DNA of 64,000 bases, taken from JAKLIN01 sp964544395 (GTDB lineage: Archaea > Nanobdellota > Nanobdellia > Pacearchaeales > GW2011-AR1). The DNA lies in NCBI GenBank assembly GCA_964544395.1, contig CAZJAO010000002.1, forward strand, positions 19,950 to 83,949, read 5' to 3'. A program made the translations under genes and the position numbers. Shown here piece by piece: positions 9,407 through 18,448 of this stretch (positions within the stretch are counted from its first letter, which is position 1; each line of letters starts with the position of its first letter). The notes beneath the pieces were generated by a model that did not search any database, had not been told where the DNA came from, and saw only the letters and a list, made by a program, of their open reading frames with translations.

Positions 9407-10113
9407 TCTATATATCTCAGGTATATTATTGCCTTTAAGCTTCTTAGCACTTTAGTCTTTGAATGTTTGAAATCGGTAATTAATCTATAAAACCATTCTA
9501 ATCCGAGGGTGCTAAATATCTTTGGGGCCCTCTTCTTTTTTTCCAATAAAAAATCTAATCCTGCTCCAACATTAAAAAATAATTTTGTCTTATCAAATAG
9601 TTTATCCGTAAGGAAATTTTGTTTTGGGCATCCCAGTCCAATCCAGACGTATTCTATTTTTTTGGATTTGATAATCTCTGCAATTTTCTTTATTTCTTCC
9701 TCAGAAAATTCCCCTTCTTTTATGTATGGCGGATTATAGCAGAATAAATTGCTCCTCTTAAGATAAGGATATTTTTTTAATATTTTTGTCAGGTCTTCTT
9801 CTTCCAGCCCAATAAATAACTGCCTTGAATTAGGAAGAACTTTATTTTCAAAAATCTGTTTTGTAAAATCAGGTCCCGTTAGTCTTTTTATCCTCCTTAA
9901 ATTTTTGAGGGAAAGAAAAAGGGATACAACGAATCCGTCTATGAAATTAATAGTGTGGTCCTTGAATGTGTCTTTAAACTTTGTATCTTTAGCAAAGAAG
10001 AATAAGTCATGGGAATTGATGAAATTGAAAATATATTTATTTGGATCTGAAACTTTTTCCTTAAGAAAAGATTTCAAATCTCTAATTTCTGTGAAAGATA
10101 ATTTCTTTTCCAT
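9403..10113 (-). CDS. WecG/TagA/CpsF family glycosyltransferase (GT26)
   Basis: About 236 residues. Family signatures are INFIDGFVV, RLTGPDF, WIGLGCPKQNFL and FFNVGAGLDFLL near residues 70-205, matching UDP-ManNAc(A)-type transferases acting on polyprenyl-linked acceptors. Start choice: an ATG at 10113 overlaps the stop of the fucosyltransferase-like gene as TAATG, the same coupling seen at its neighbours. An in-frame ATG at 10131 would add six residues but lies deeper inside the upstream gene. Likely adds an early sugar to the lipid-linked oligosaccharide. Confidence 0.85.
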   Translation of the reverse strand: MEKKLSFTEIRDLKSFLKEKVSDPNKYIFNFINSHDLFFFAKDTKFKDTFKDHTINFIDGFVVSLFLSLKNLRRIKRLTGPDFTKQIFENKVLPNSRQLFIGLEEEDLTKILKKYPYLKRSNLFCYNPPYIKEGEFSEEEIKKIAEIIKSKKIEYVWIGLGCPKQNFLTDKLFDKTKLFFNVGAGLDFLLEKKKRAPKIFSTLGLEWFYRLITDFKHSKTKVLRSLKAIIYLRYIE

Positions 10114-11000
10114 TATTCTATTTTTATCCACCCTTCTGGAAGACGGTCCTCCTCTTTCTCTACATTTGTAAATTGCATAAATTCTTTTGGAGCAATCACT
10201 ATCTTTTTAGGATTCGGATTCAAATATCCTGCCCACCAGCTCAGAGCACTGTTCGCCAAAATATTATGTTTGCATAATTTCATGACTTCCAAAACATGAT
10301 ACCCCGTATTGGGACAATCTGAGTCTTCAATAAAATATAACTCCGCCCCCATATCTTTAAGGTTTTCTTTGCACCACTTAATATCGTCAGAAAAGACATA
10401 AAACTTGGCATTTTTTACTCTTTTATTGATTATCTCTATAGCTTTTTTATAATAACTAAGGTCAAGCACTGTTGCATTCTTCAAAGTCAATAAATCGCCT
10501 CTTCGGACGTGAAGGCTAATTGAATTTTCTTTTGAGATTTTATTCAACAGGGGCATTATGGGGGATCTATACTCTTCTCTTAGAGTGAATTCTCTCTTAA
10601 TTTGGTCTTTTACATCCATAAAAAATTTTTCCCTGCCTAGATATCCCCGAAGATAAGAATTGTCTGGAATCTTATAAAAATCATCTAAAGAGCCGTGGCT
10701 CGGAAAATAAACGACGTTTCGGTCAAATAATTTGTATTTTCTTATAATTTTATCAATTGGCCTAAACCCAGTTTTAATTACAAACTTTCTTATCTCTTTT
10801 TTAGATGCTTCCTGGGCAGTGATATTCAATTTTCCTAATTCAAATTCCCATAATCCGCCATATTTTTCCCATGTAGGCCACGACTTTAAATAAGTAGTAT
10901 CCAATTTTAACTCGGTATGATCATGTTTTGCAAGAGCCAATGCTGCCGCATACACATACATTGAATTTCCAAGCCCTCTTCCGATTTCTGTGATTATCAT
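10113..11000 (-). CDS. alpha-1,2-fucosyltransferase-like glycosyltransferase (GT11)
   Basis: A 295-residue protein. It opens with GRGLGNSMYVYAAALALA (about 7-24), a variant of the GLGNQMFQYA entry of GT11, and carries the GDP-binding motif HVRRGD (164-169). FYVFSDDIKWCKENL and NSALSWWAGYL are the further conserved GT11 segments. The family uses GDP-L-fucose or a related GDP-6-deoxyhexose. The window encodes GDP-mannose 4,6-dehydratase but no GDP-fucose synthase, so the donor may be another GDP-6-deoxysugar, or the synthase lies elsewhere. Coupled by 4-base overlap to the GT4 gene upstream. Confidence 0.85.
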   Translation of the reverse strand: MIITEIGRGLGNSMYVYAAALALAKHDHTELKLDTTYLKSWPTWEKYGGLWEFELGKLNITAQEASKKEIRKFVIKTGFRPIDKIIRKYKLFDRNVVYFPSHGSLDDFYKIPDNSYLRGYLGREKFFMDVKDQIKREFTLREEYRSPIMPLLNKISKENSISLHVRRGDLLTLKNATVLDLSYYKKAIEIINKRVKNAKFYVFSDDIKWCKENLKDMGAELYFIEDSDCPNTGYHVLEVMKLCKHNILANSALSWWAGYLNPNPKKIVIAPKEFMQFTNVEKEEDRLPEGWIKIE

Positions 11001-12088
11001 TTTAATGCGCCTTCATAAATCATTCTTAATTTATTATTCCTGGATTCTATTGAAAATTTGCCTGTTTTTATTTCATTTAAGCAATTTTTTGACATAGTCT
11101 CTCTGAGATTACCCTCTTTTATTAGTTTTTCTGTGTTTTCTTCCAATTTATTTATTAAATCAGAATAATCACTTATATTATTCAAATGTGAAACATCGAA
11201 ATTCTCTGGTTCTTCAATAACAAAACCTGTTTTATTATTTGTTATTATCTCTCTTCGAGACAGCCCTCCTACTGTTACAACTGGCAATCCAAAGCTCATG
11301 GCTTCTGTTAATCCAAAACCAAAAGTATCTGTATAAGAGGGATAAACAAAAATATCCGCCTTGGGATAAATTTCTTTAAACAATCTCTCTTGAGAGACAA
11401 ATCCCAAAAATTCTATTTTGCTGTTTGCCGAATAATTCTTTTTAATTTCTTCCGAAACATCAGAGACAATTATTCCATAAACATTTTCGTGCTTCTTTGT
11501 CAATCTATCAATAACTTCCAAGGCATGCAATCCTCCCTTAAAGATAAATCTTCTTGAAGAAAATAGGAGGGTTATTCTTTTTGATTCTTTTCTAACAAAT
11601 TTCCTAATAGGTATTCCTGGATAAACAATCTTTATTTTATTGCTAATTTCAGGAAATTCTTTTGAAATACCGTCTGCAGACCATTGAGTCCATGCCAATA
11701 TCTTTTTGCAATAATCACTTTCTAAAATCTTTAGAATAGCTTTCTTATTATTAATTCTCCCCGACGCCCAGAATTGATTCACATACTCTACATCACATAC
11801 CCATGGATTTTTATTAAGGCTTAAACAATGTGCGCAATGAATAAGGTCATATCCTCTTTGCGTTTTTGTTAAATGTGCATTAGGCAATCCCGGCATTAGC
11901 TTTAAGATTTTTTTTATATAATGTTTTATTTTCTGTTGTAATCTCAATTTCTTTCCACTTTGGATTAATTCAAAGTCCTCCGCATTTACGTACTGAACGT
12001 TATCTGGCGGATTTTGCCTAAGATATAAATAATAGGGAGAATCAGAAAATTTCCAAGGACTTTGTAGATAAACTTTTATTTTATTCAT
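10997..12088 (-). CDS. glycosyltransferase family 4 (GT-B)
   Basis: A 363-residue protein. The C-terminal donor domain shows TLLFSSRRFIFKGGLHALEV (about 172-191), then EFLGFV, and the signature DTFGFGLTEAM (about 254-264) followed by FGLPVVTVGG. The last two match the E-x7-E type region of GT4. The N-terminal half is an unremarkable Rossmann domain containing LIHCAHCLSLN. First gene of the five-gene coupled unit 12088-7521. Predicted cytosolic sugar transferase; linkage unknown. Confidence 0.8.
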   Translation of the reverse strand: MNKIKVYLQSPWKFSDSPYYLYLRQNPPDNVQYVNAEDFELIQSGKKLRLQQKIKHYIKKILKLMPGLPNAHLTKTQRGYDLIHCAHCLSLNKNPWVCDVEYVNQFWASGRINNKKAILKILESDYCKKILAWTQWSADGISKEFPEISNKIKIVYPGIPIRKFVRKESKRITLLFSSRRFIFKGGLHALEVIDRLTKKHENVYGIIVSDVSEEIKKNYSANSKIEFLGFVSQERLFKEIYPKADIFVYPSYTDTFGFGLTEAMSFGLPVVTVGGLSRREIITNNKTGFVIEEPENFDVSHLNNISDYSDLINKLEENTEKLIKEGNLRETMSKNCLNEIKTGKFSIESRNNKLRMIYEGALK

Positions 12089-12124
12089 ATTTAATATAGT
12101 CAGAAACTTATTTTAAATGTTAAT

Positions 12125-13588
12125 TTATTTTTTATTTGCTTCATTAATCTGGTCTATAATCTTTCTCAGTTCCAAATCCCTTCCTTTTTTCTCCTCTTCT
12201 GTCACTCCCCATTCGGCAGTTATAGAATCTTCCAATGCAACCCATGCATGGGTTTTATTTGCAGGAATTTTTATTGATTCCCCCATGGACAGCACCTTCT
12301 CTTCATCACCAAGAAGAAGTTTTATTCTTCCCTTAACAATAACAAGATATTCATCTCTGGGATGAAGGCATCCGCCTCTGGCATAGCCTGTCTTTGTTTC
12401 TAAAAAGGTAAACTCTTTGTTATTTTCTAAAAGGTTGCTTATCAAGTAAATGTATCCTCTATTGTCTTCATGTATCTTCTTCATATTCAATCCTGAATTG
12501 TAGAACTCCTTAATCTTCTCACTGATGTAATTTATCTGTTCTGAAGTGATTGCTGAACCATTTGGAAGCCAGAGTATATTCTTGGATAAAAAGGATGAAT
12601 TAGGAAAATCTGAATCATTGCCCTGATTCTTGTAAGGAGGATTAATGTGGACTGCAGGCCAGCATTCTCTCGCGGAAATTTCATTTTTGATTAAAAATTC
12701 AACAAGAGCAGTTCGATTATTTGCGATTATCTCAATCCATAAGGGAATTTCTTCAGAGTTATAAGCTGGAAATTTAACTTCCCTAATGTCCTTTAATGCA
12801 TTTTGATATAATGCTCTTTGATTTGACAGCATCTGTTTTTTACTTTCAATTTTTCTGAACTGTGCAAGAGCTAATGCAGCAGATAGGTCATTGAATTTTA
12901 AATTATAACCAACTTTTTCATGGATGAATTCTTTATTGCTGAATCTTCCAAAATCTCTCAATCTCCTAAGAGCTTCATAATACTTGTCATCATCTGTAAC
13001 AATTATGCCCCCCTGGCCGCTTGTGATTATTTTGTTGGATTGTAATGAAAAGATTCCCATTTTGCCGATTGTTCCTAAATATTTGCCAGATTGGTCTTTA
13101 GAGCCCAAAGCACCCGCTGCATCTTCAATTACTGTAAGATTATGTTTTGAAGCCAAATTCATGAGCTCATTCATATCTGCAGATCTTCCAAGAATATGGA
13201 CGGGAATTATTGCAATTGTTTTTTCATTTATTTTTTCTTCAATTTTACTAATATCAATTGTTGCTCTTTCTTTTTCAACATCTACTAAAACTGGTTTTCC
13301 ACCAGCCCACTCTACAGAAGTAGCAGTGGCAATCATTGTCAAATCCGGAACAATGACTTCAAAATCTTCTTTATTTCTTATGATAGCATCAGCTTTAATT
13401 GCAAGAAATAATGCCGCAGTCGCATTTGTTGTTAGAAGGACATGCTTCACCCCAAGATATTTTTTCAATTCCTCTTCAAGCTGTTTTGTTTTTGGTCCTT
13501 CATTCACGTAACCTGCATTTAGTACTTCAGTAACTTCTTTGATTTCTTCGTCTCCAAACTTCGGTTCATTCCAATTAATTCGAACCAT
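12125..13588 (-). CDS. DegT/DnrJ/EryC1 sugar aminotransferase fused to a C-terminal cupin
   Basis: A PLP-dependent nucleotide-sugar aminotransferase (residues 1 to about 365) with GYVNEGPKT near residue 27, EDAAGALG (about 155-162) and the Schiff-base lysine in SLQSNKII (Lys186), followed by SGQGG. Residues about 370-487 form a cupin (GGCLHPRDEYLVIVKGRIKLL, IPANKTHAW), an unusual addition since DegT proteins normally end at about 370-400 residues. Start choice: the ATG at 13588 follows the upstream cupin gene's stop by one base. ATGs at 13600 and 13612 lie inside that gene. With the gmd gene two positions upstream it should aminate a GDP-keto-6-deoxyhexose. Confidence 0.88.
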   Translation of the reverse strand: MVRINWNEPKFGDEEIKEVTEVLNAGYVNEGPKTKQLEEELKKYLGVKHVLLTTNATAALFLAIKADAIIRNKEDFEVIVPDLTMIATATSVEWAGGKPVLVDVEKERATIDISKIEEKINEKTIAIIPVHILGRSADMNELMNLASKHNLTVIEDAAGALGSKDQSGKYLGTIGKMGIFSLQSNKIITSGQGGIIVTDDDKYYEALRRLRDFGRFSNKEFIHEKVGYNLKFNDLSAALALAQFRKIESKKQMLSNQRALYQNALKDIREVKFPAYNSEEIPLWIEIIANNRTALVEFLIKNEISARECWPAVHINPPYKNQGNDSDFPNSSFLSKNILWLPNGSAITSEQINYISEKIKEFYNSGLNMKKIHEDNRGYIYLISNLLENNKEFTFLETKTGYARGGCLHPRDEYLVIVKGRIKLLLGDEEKVLSMGESIKIPANKTHAWVALEDSITAEWGVTEEEKKGRDLELRKIIDQINEANKK

Positions 13589-13589
13589 A

Positions 13590-13976
13590 TTAAAAGTCAT
13601 ACATAGTATCATTTACTTCAGGAGAAACAAAAGGTTCTTCAGTGCATCCTATCATGGTTGTTCCTTTTTTTACAAATACTTTATGTGCTACCTGTGCTGG
13701 AATTAAAATACTACAATTCGCTTTTAAGGAATAATTATTCTCTTCTTTTGTTTCTATATCGACAAGTTGGATATCTAATTCTCCGTCAATAACGTAAAGC
13801 AATTCCTGATATTTATGAAAATGTCCTGCTAATTGGGCGTCTTGATGAATCTTGTAAACCTTGGTTTGTTTTGCTGTAAAACCTCCAAAATCACCGTTAA
13901 ATGCAGTAGAAAGGGTTCTTCTTGCATCTTCATGGTCAATTCCTCTCTCTTGAAAAATGACTTTGTCTATTGTCAT
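13590..13976 (-). CDS. cupin, WxcM/FdtA-like candidate sugar ketoisomerase
   Basis: A 128-residue single-domain cupin. The metal/acid-base region reads AGHFHKYQELLYVIDGELDI (about 51-70) and the second cupin motif LIPAQVAHKVFV (about 92-103). Small cupins of this size next to sugar aminotransferases include the 3,4-ketoisomerases FdtA/Tyl1a and epimerase-like WxcM domains. The HxH pair fits that group, but no family-defining residue decides between isomerase, epimerase and a binding-only cupin. It lies between gmd (4-base overlap) and the aminotransferase (1-base gap), so it very likely acts between them in one pathway. Confidence 0.65.
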   Translation of the reverse strand: MTIDKVIFQERGIDHEDARRTLSTAFNGDFGGFTAKQTKVYKIHQDAQLAGHFHKYQELLYVIDGELDIQLVDIETKEENNYSLKANCSILIPAQVAHKVFVKKGTTMIGCTEEPFVSPEVNDTMYDF

Positions 13977-15061
13977 TTTACCAATGCTCTCCCTAATTCT
14001 CTTCCTTTTTCAATATAGAAATCATCGGGATGTTCTTCATGCATTGGGACAATTCCTTTTTCTTTCATTTTATCTTTTAAATCTGATGCAATCATCATCT
14101 TTACTAATTCTTTAAACTTAATTTTAGGTTCCCAGCTAAGAATATTCTTTGCCTTTGAAGAATCGCCAAGTAACGCTGGAACTTCTGCCGGTCTTTTGTA
14201 ATTATCACTTACTTTAACGTAATCTTCCCAATTTAATCCAAGCAAGTCAAATGCTTCCTGAACAAATTCTCTTACACTATGTGTCTCTTTTGTTGCTATA
14301 ACAAAATCATCAGGAACATCATGTTGCAAGATCCTCCAGATAGCTTCAACGTATTCTTTTGAAAATCCCCAATCTCTCTTAGCTTCCAAATTTCCCAAAG
14401 ACAAATCTTTTTCTTCCCCTACAATTATTTTTGCAATGCCTAAAGTAACTTTTCTCGTCACAAAATTCAAACCTCTCCTTGGAGACTCGTGGTTGAATAA
14501 AATTCCGTTGGATGCGAAAATCCCATATGCCTTTCTGTACATTCTTGTTAAATGATACGCAGCCAATTTAGAAATTCCATAAGGGCTTTGGGGAATCATA
14601 GGGGTCCATTCATTTTGAGGTGGTGGAGAAATTCCAAACATTTCACTTGAAGAGGCTTGATAATATTTGCACTTCAAATTCATATCTCTTATTGCCTCTA
14701 GAATTCTTAATGGACCCAAAGCATTGTAATTAAGCGTAGATTCTGGGTTCTCAAAGCTTATTCCTACGTGGCTTTGTGCAGCCATATTGTATATTTCATC
14801 AGGATTAATCTTTTCTAAAACATTTCTTATGCTTGAAGAATCTGATAAGTCTCCATAAAGTAAAAAGAATGGAGATTCATCTGTTTTTCCGAATTGTGTA
14901 TCATATTTGTCTAAGTGGTCAATTCTCTTAGTATTTGGAAAACTTGCTCTTCTTATAACTCCTCTCACATAATATCCCTTTTCAAGAAGTAATTCTGCAA
15001 GATAGCTTCCATCCTGTCCGCTTATACCAAAAATTAAAGCAACTTTTCTTCCATTTATCAT
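13973..15061 (-). CDS. gmd: GDP-mannose 4,6-dehydratase
   Basis: A 362-residue enzyme making GDP-4-keto-6-deoxy-D-mannose, the branch point to GDP-fucose, GDP-rhamnose, GDP-perosamine and related sugars. It has the NAD(P) loop GISGQDGSY (12-20), RRASFPNT, catalytic-strand SSSEMFG (137-143), the YxxxK pair Tyr161/Lys165 in SPYGISK, and the family-specific NHESPRRG segment. Length and motifs agree with the Gmd family throughout. First gene of a three-gene unit with the cupin and the aminotransferase; a TATA element lies 26 bases before its ATG. Confidence 0.95.
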   Translation of the reverse strand: MINGRKVALIFGISGQDGSYLAELLLEKGYYVRGVIRRASFPNTKRIDHLDKYDTQFGKTDESPFFLLYGDLSDSSSIRNVLEKINPDEIYNMAAQSHVGISFENPESTLNYNALGPLRILEAIRDMNLKCKYYQASSSEMFGISPPPQNEWTPMIPQSPYGISKLAAYHLTRMYRKAYGIFASNGILFNHESPRRGLNFVTRKVTLGIAKIIVGEEKDLSLGNLEAKRDWGFSKEYVEAIWRILQHDVPDDFVIATKETHSVREFVQEAFDLLGLNWEDYVKVSDNYKRPAEVPALLGDSSKAKNILSWEPKIKFKELVKMMIASDLKDKMKEKGIVPMHEEHPDDFYIEKGRELGRALVK

Positions 15062-15083
15062 AAATTGATTGGGTATAATTTGC

Positions 15084-15090
15084 TTTATAA
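15084..15090 (-). promoter_or_regulatory. TATA element of the gmd operon
   Basis: TTATAAA on the minus strand inside an A/T-rich 66-base spacer, centred about 26 bases before the gmd ATG at 15061. This is the spacing expected for an archaeal promoter producing a leaderless transcript. No Shine-Dalgarno-like sequence is visible before gmd, consistent with that. Confidence 0.5.
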
Positions 15091-15127
15091 GTTTTATTAA
15101 ACTAAGATATAGAATAAAAAAATTGAA

Positions 15128-15655
15128 CTATTTTAAGACTTCCAGTTCGTATTCCATTTCTGAAGAAGGCAATATCCATGCAAAAAATCTGCAGTAAAAT
15201 TCCTGATTAAGATTTATTATTGGATTAAAAAGCCAGTTTAATCTGCCTGAACGACCTATTCCGAAATTAATTTTTATTTTTCGGGCTTTGAACATATCCT
15301 TGTCTGTTCCAACTTCATGAGAATACGTCCCCTTCTGAAAGTAAGTGAATGTTCTTGGAGAAAAGAATCTTACATGTGTCGGGTCGTTGTATTGCCCCCA
15401 GGCAGAATAGAAGGGAGTTTTTACATGGATAATTGCGCCATTCTTGCATACCCTATGCAAATCATGCATCAAAGGGATAAAATTCTTGATATGTTCCAGA
15501 ACATGATAAGCCATAACTCCATCTATAGAATCGTCCTTAAATGGCAGGGGTGTTTTTTCCAAATCACAAACCTTGTCAGGATTAACTAGGGGAGAAGAGT
15601 CTACATTTACATATCCTTCTCGTTTGTCACGCCCGCAACCAATATTTAATTTCAT
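15128..15655 (-). CDS. class I SAM-dependent methyltransferase coupled to aglB
   Basis: A 175-residue protein. It begins directly with motif I, LNIGCGRDKREGYVNVD (about 3-19), then LPFKDDSIDGVMAYHVLEHI (about 37-56), the motif II/III region of SAM methyltransferases in glycan clusters. C-terminal segments HVRFFSPRTFTYF are typical of this small subgroup. Its start overlaps the aglB stop by 4 bases, so it is translated from the aglB mRNA. A tailoring methylation of the N-glycan is a reasonable inference. Confidence 0.8.
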   Translation of the reverse strand: MKLNIGCGRDKREGYVNVDSSPLVNPDKVCDLEKTPLPFKDDSIDGVMAYHVLEHIKNFIPLMHDLHRVCKNGAIIHVKTPFYSAWGQYNDPTHVRFFSPRTFTYFQKGTYSHEVGTDKDMFKARKIKINFGIGRSGRLNWLFNPIINLNQEFYCRFFAWILPSSEMEYELEVLK

Positions 15656-18408
15656 GCTGTTACTGTTAAATTATCAAATGCTCCATAAGTGCCAGATGTC
15701 TGGGTAAATTCTGCTTTAGATAGAATATTTGAAGGATAGTTTGTTTTCCAGATTTTTATTGGACCATCAAATCCATTGTAATAAATAAAATCTCCCGTGA
15801 ATCCTTGAGCCTTTAAACCTTGCAATAAAGAGTCATCTTGTGCATGAGCTAAAGTTATTGTAGGATACTCATTGAACGGATCATTCATTAAATAAAGTTG
15901 CGCAAACAAGCTGTTGAAAACTTTTGGAGAAAGATATATTGCAGCGCCAAAGTTGTCAATCTGGATGCCTCCTGCAGCAGTCTGCCCGAGACTAGAAAGA
16001 ACATATGCTGCTCCTGCATTTCCGCTCCCGAAATCAACTAATTTGTTATTGAAATAAAGATATCTTAAAGGAACACTAATTTGCTGACCATTATAATAAA
16101 CAACTTCCTGTGGTTGTGAAAAAGAAATTGCACCCGTTGAATTGGTCTGATTTGAGTTTAAGACAAGTGCGATTACATAAGCCTGTCCCTGGGGGATTAA
16201 TATCTGCCCTTGTGAAGTATTGTATATCATATCTTGGTCTATGGGCACAACGTATTGATATACTCTCGTTGTAGTCCCATTGATTGTCTGAGTCTGGCTT
16301 GGACTGGATGGAAATACTTGAACTGTCGAAGCCCGGTCACTCAAAGTAGCATCGCTCCCAATAAGAGAATAAGCAGAATATTTTCCTAAATCAGTAGGGT
16401 CTATCAATAGATAAGAAACATTGTTTGATTTCATAAAGCTAAGAGCGAGATTTGGATTGGGTTCTGTTAGAACATATCTACCAATCATATAATCTCTGAA
16501 TGTTCCTTCAAAATGTCCGCCATCAGAGAGAGTCGGTCTTTGACCTAAATATTCAATAGCATACCCATAATCCCACCAATGAACAAATACCGACCCAAGA
16601 GGGGTGCTGTTTCTGACCCAAGCCATTGCATCGTCCCATTGAGATCCGTAACTTCCTATGCCCATGTATTTGGCCTGATATGAAGAAGAACTGTACAAAG
16701 TGTAGAAACTTATGGCTGTTGCTATTATTGCAGCAATTAATAATACCGCCAAAACCATCTTCAATAGATCATCTTTGCTTTTCTTGAAATAACTTGCAAG
16801 ATTAAATATCAAATAACCAACAAAGATGCACATGTATGGACTTACAATTGACATTATGTAAGCAGCAGTATTCGCCGCGATAATCATGACTAATATCGTT
16901 GAAAATAAAACTAATAGCTCTGGCGAAATTTCAATATGGTCTTTGAAATAGAGATAAATGCAATAGCAGAAGAAGATAATCATGCTCCCAAATAAAAATA
17001 ATTTACTGAGGAAACTTGACCCGTTTAAAATTGCACTGCTTGCAGAAATTCTGCTTAATAATATTCCCGAGATAAGTAAAATCCAAGAGAGTACAAACCA
17101 GACTCTTCTTTTTTTCTCTTTAATTCCCATTGATAAATTAATACCCAAGGTTATCAAACCGGCAAAAAATAACCAGAAGAAAATTTTATCTGTTTGAGAT
17201 ATCCAATCAGTAGTATACGTTTGCTGGTTTTCTGCAACAGTGATACTTAGTCTATCTGCACCAAGAGGATGGAAAATTTGTGTAGTAACATTAGAAATAA
17301 ATGAAAATAGACTTCCCTGTAACGTTATTATTATTAGACCCAATAATCCTGCGATTATAATTCCCCAGATTACATGATTCCTCTTCAACTTTTTTAAGGG
17401 AGTCTTGTCTGCAAATTTTATAATTAAAAAATCTACTATAATAAATAATAGGGTGAAAGATAACAGGAAGCTGGTTGGATTTATGAGGACCCTGTTTAAT
17501 GCAGAATTTAGTGGAAAACCAAATACATATGTGCCCAATAAACTAAACAAGACAAAAGCGATGTAGAAAATTAAAAATTTAGGCAAGTCTTTTGCTTCTG
17601 TCTCCAGATTCTTAGCTTTCAAAACCCACACTATGAAAAAGCTTAAGGGAACAATCATAGGAAGAAACTCTGAGATTCCTCCCCAGCTGACAATGTTCAG
17701 TGCAGTAAGAGCTCCAATGGCAATTCCTAGCAAAAGACTGATTAATAATACCTTTTTTGGTTTTTTATGTTCTTCTTTTTTCTTGCTTAACCACTTTAAG
17801 GCGCAGGTGTAAGACAGTAGTACTGCAAAGAAAATCATAGTTCCAAGAGCATCATGGTCGGAGAATCCCGCCACACTTCGATATAAATAAGTAGGTATTA
17901 CTGTTAAAAATAACGCCCCGATTATAGCCGCCAGCTTAGACTTTGTTAGAATATAAATGAGAAAGTAAAAGATAACTAGCCCTATAGCAAAGCCGATTAC
18001 AGGATAAATTACATCAACGAAATTCAATGTGATACTGCCATTAAATGCATGAACAAATTTGTATAAATCCACTAAAACATAAGGGAGAATCTCTGAAGAA
18101 AAAGGAATGTTTCCCGCGCCAGCTCTAATGGTATCAATTGCAGGAAGGTGACCAGTTTGCAGAATTATTGATGCCTCTCTTAACCAATAAAAGCAATCCA
18201 GCTCTAGCTGAGGCACATATTGCCCGGTAGTATGATCAATAAGTGATGGAAGATTTTGCAGCCTCATAAGAACCGCAACTATGACAATAATCGCTAATAG
18301 CACCAAAGAGAGTATGGTCATTAACTTTTTTTGTTGGAAAAATTTTGAAACCTTATGAAAACTCTCTTTTGTCTTGTTAAGATTGAGTTTAATTTCTTCT
18401 TCTGGCAT
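15652..18408 (-). CDS. aglB: oligosaccharyltransferase AglB (STT3 family)
   Basis: A 918-residue, multi-spanning membrane enzyme that transfers a lipid-linked glycan to Asn in N-x-S/T sequons on the outer face of the membrane. The first acidic motif is in LELDCFYWLREA (about 68-79), the second in VAGFSDHDALG (about 178-188). About a dozen hydrophobic segments follow, and the catalytic WWDYG lies at about 611-615. A DLGK segment about 65 residues later is a candidate for the DK motif that reads the +2 Ser/Thr. The soluble C-terminal half is Asn/Gln/Ser-rich. It belongs to the glycan locus, with a methyltransferase gene coupled to its end. Confidence 0.95.
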   Translation of the reverse strand: MPEEEIKLNLNKTKESFHKVSKFFQQKKLMTILSLVLLAIIVIVAVLMRLQNLPSLIDHTTGQYVPQLELDCFYWLREASIILQTGHLPAIDTIRAGAGNIPFSSEILPYVLVDLYKFVHAFNGSITLNFVDVIYPVIGFAIGLVIFYFLIYILTKSKLAAIIGALFLTVIPTYLYRSVAGFSDHDALGTMIFFAVLLSYTCALKWLSKKKEEHKKPKKVLLISLLLGIAIGALTALNIVSWGGISEFLPMIVPLSFFIVWVLKAKNLETEAKDLPKFLIFYIAFVLFSLLGTYVFGFPLNSALNRVLINPTSFLLSFTLLFIIVDFLIIKFADKTPLKKLKRNHVIWGIIIAGLLGLIIITLQGSLFSFISNVTTQIFHPLGADRLSITVAENQQTYTTDWISQTDKIFFWLFFAGLITLGINLSMGIKEKKRRVWFVLSWILLISGILLSRISASSAILNGSSFLSKLFLFGSMIIFFCYCIYLYFKDHIEISPELLVLFSTILVMIIAANTAAYIMSIVSPYMCIFVGYLIFNLASYFKKSKDDLLKMVLAVLLIAAIIATAISFYTLYSSSSYQAKYMGIGSYGSQWDDAMAWVRNSTPLGSVFVHWWDYGYAIEYLGQRPTLSDGGHFEGTFRDYMIGRYVLTEPNPNLALSFMKSNNVSYLLIDPTDLGKYSAYSLIGSDATLSDRASTVQVFPSSPSQTQTINGTTTRVYQYVVPIDQDMIYNTSQGQILIPQGQAYVIALVLNSNQTNSTGAISFSQPQEVVYYNGQQISVPLRYLYFNNKLVDFGSGNAGAAYVLSSLGQTAAGGIQIDNFGAAIYLSPKVFNSLFAQLYLMNDPFNEYPTITLAHAQDDSLLQGLKAQGFTGDFIYYNGFDGPIKIWKTNYPSNILSKAEFTQTSGTYGAFDNLTVTA

Positions 18409-18448
18409 TATGCTATATATTTAATTCATTTAAAAAGATTATGAAAAC

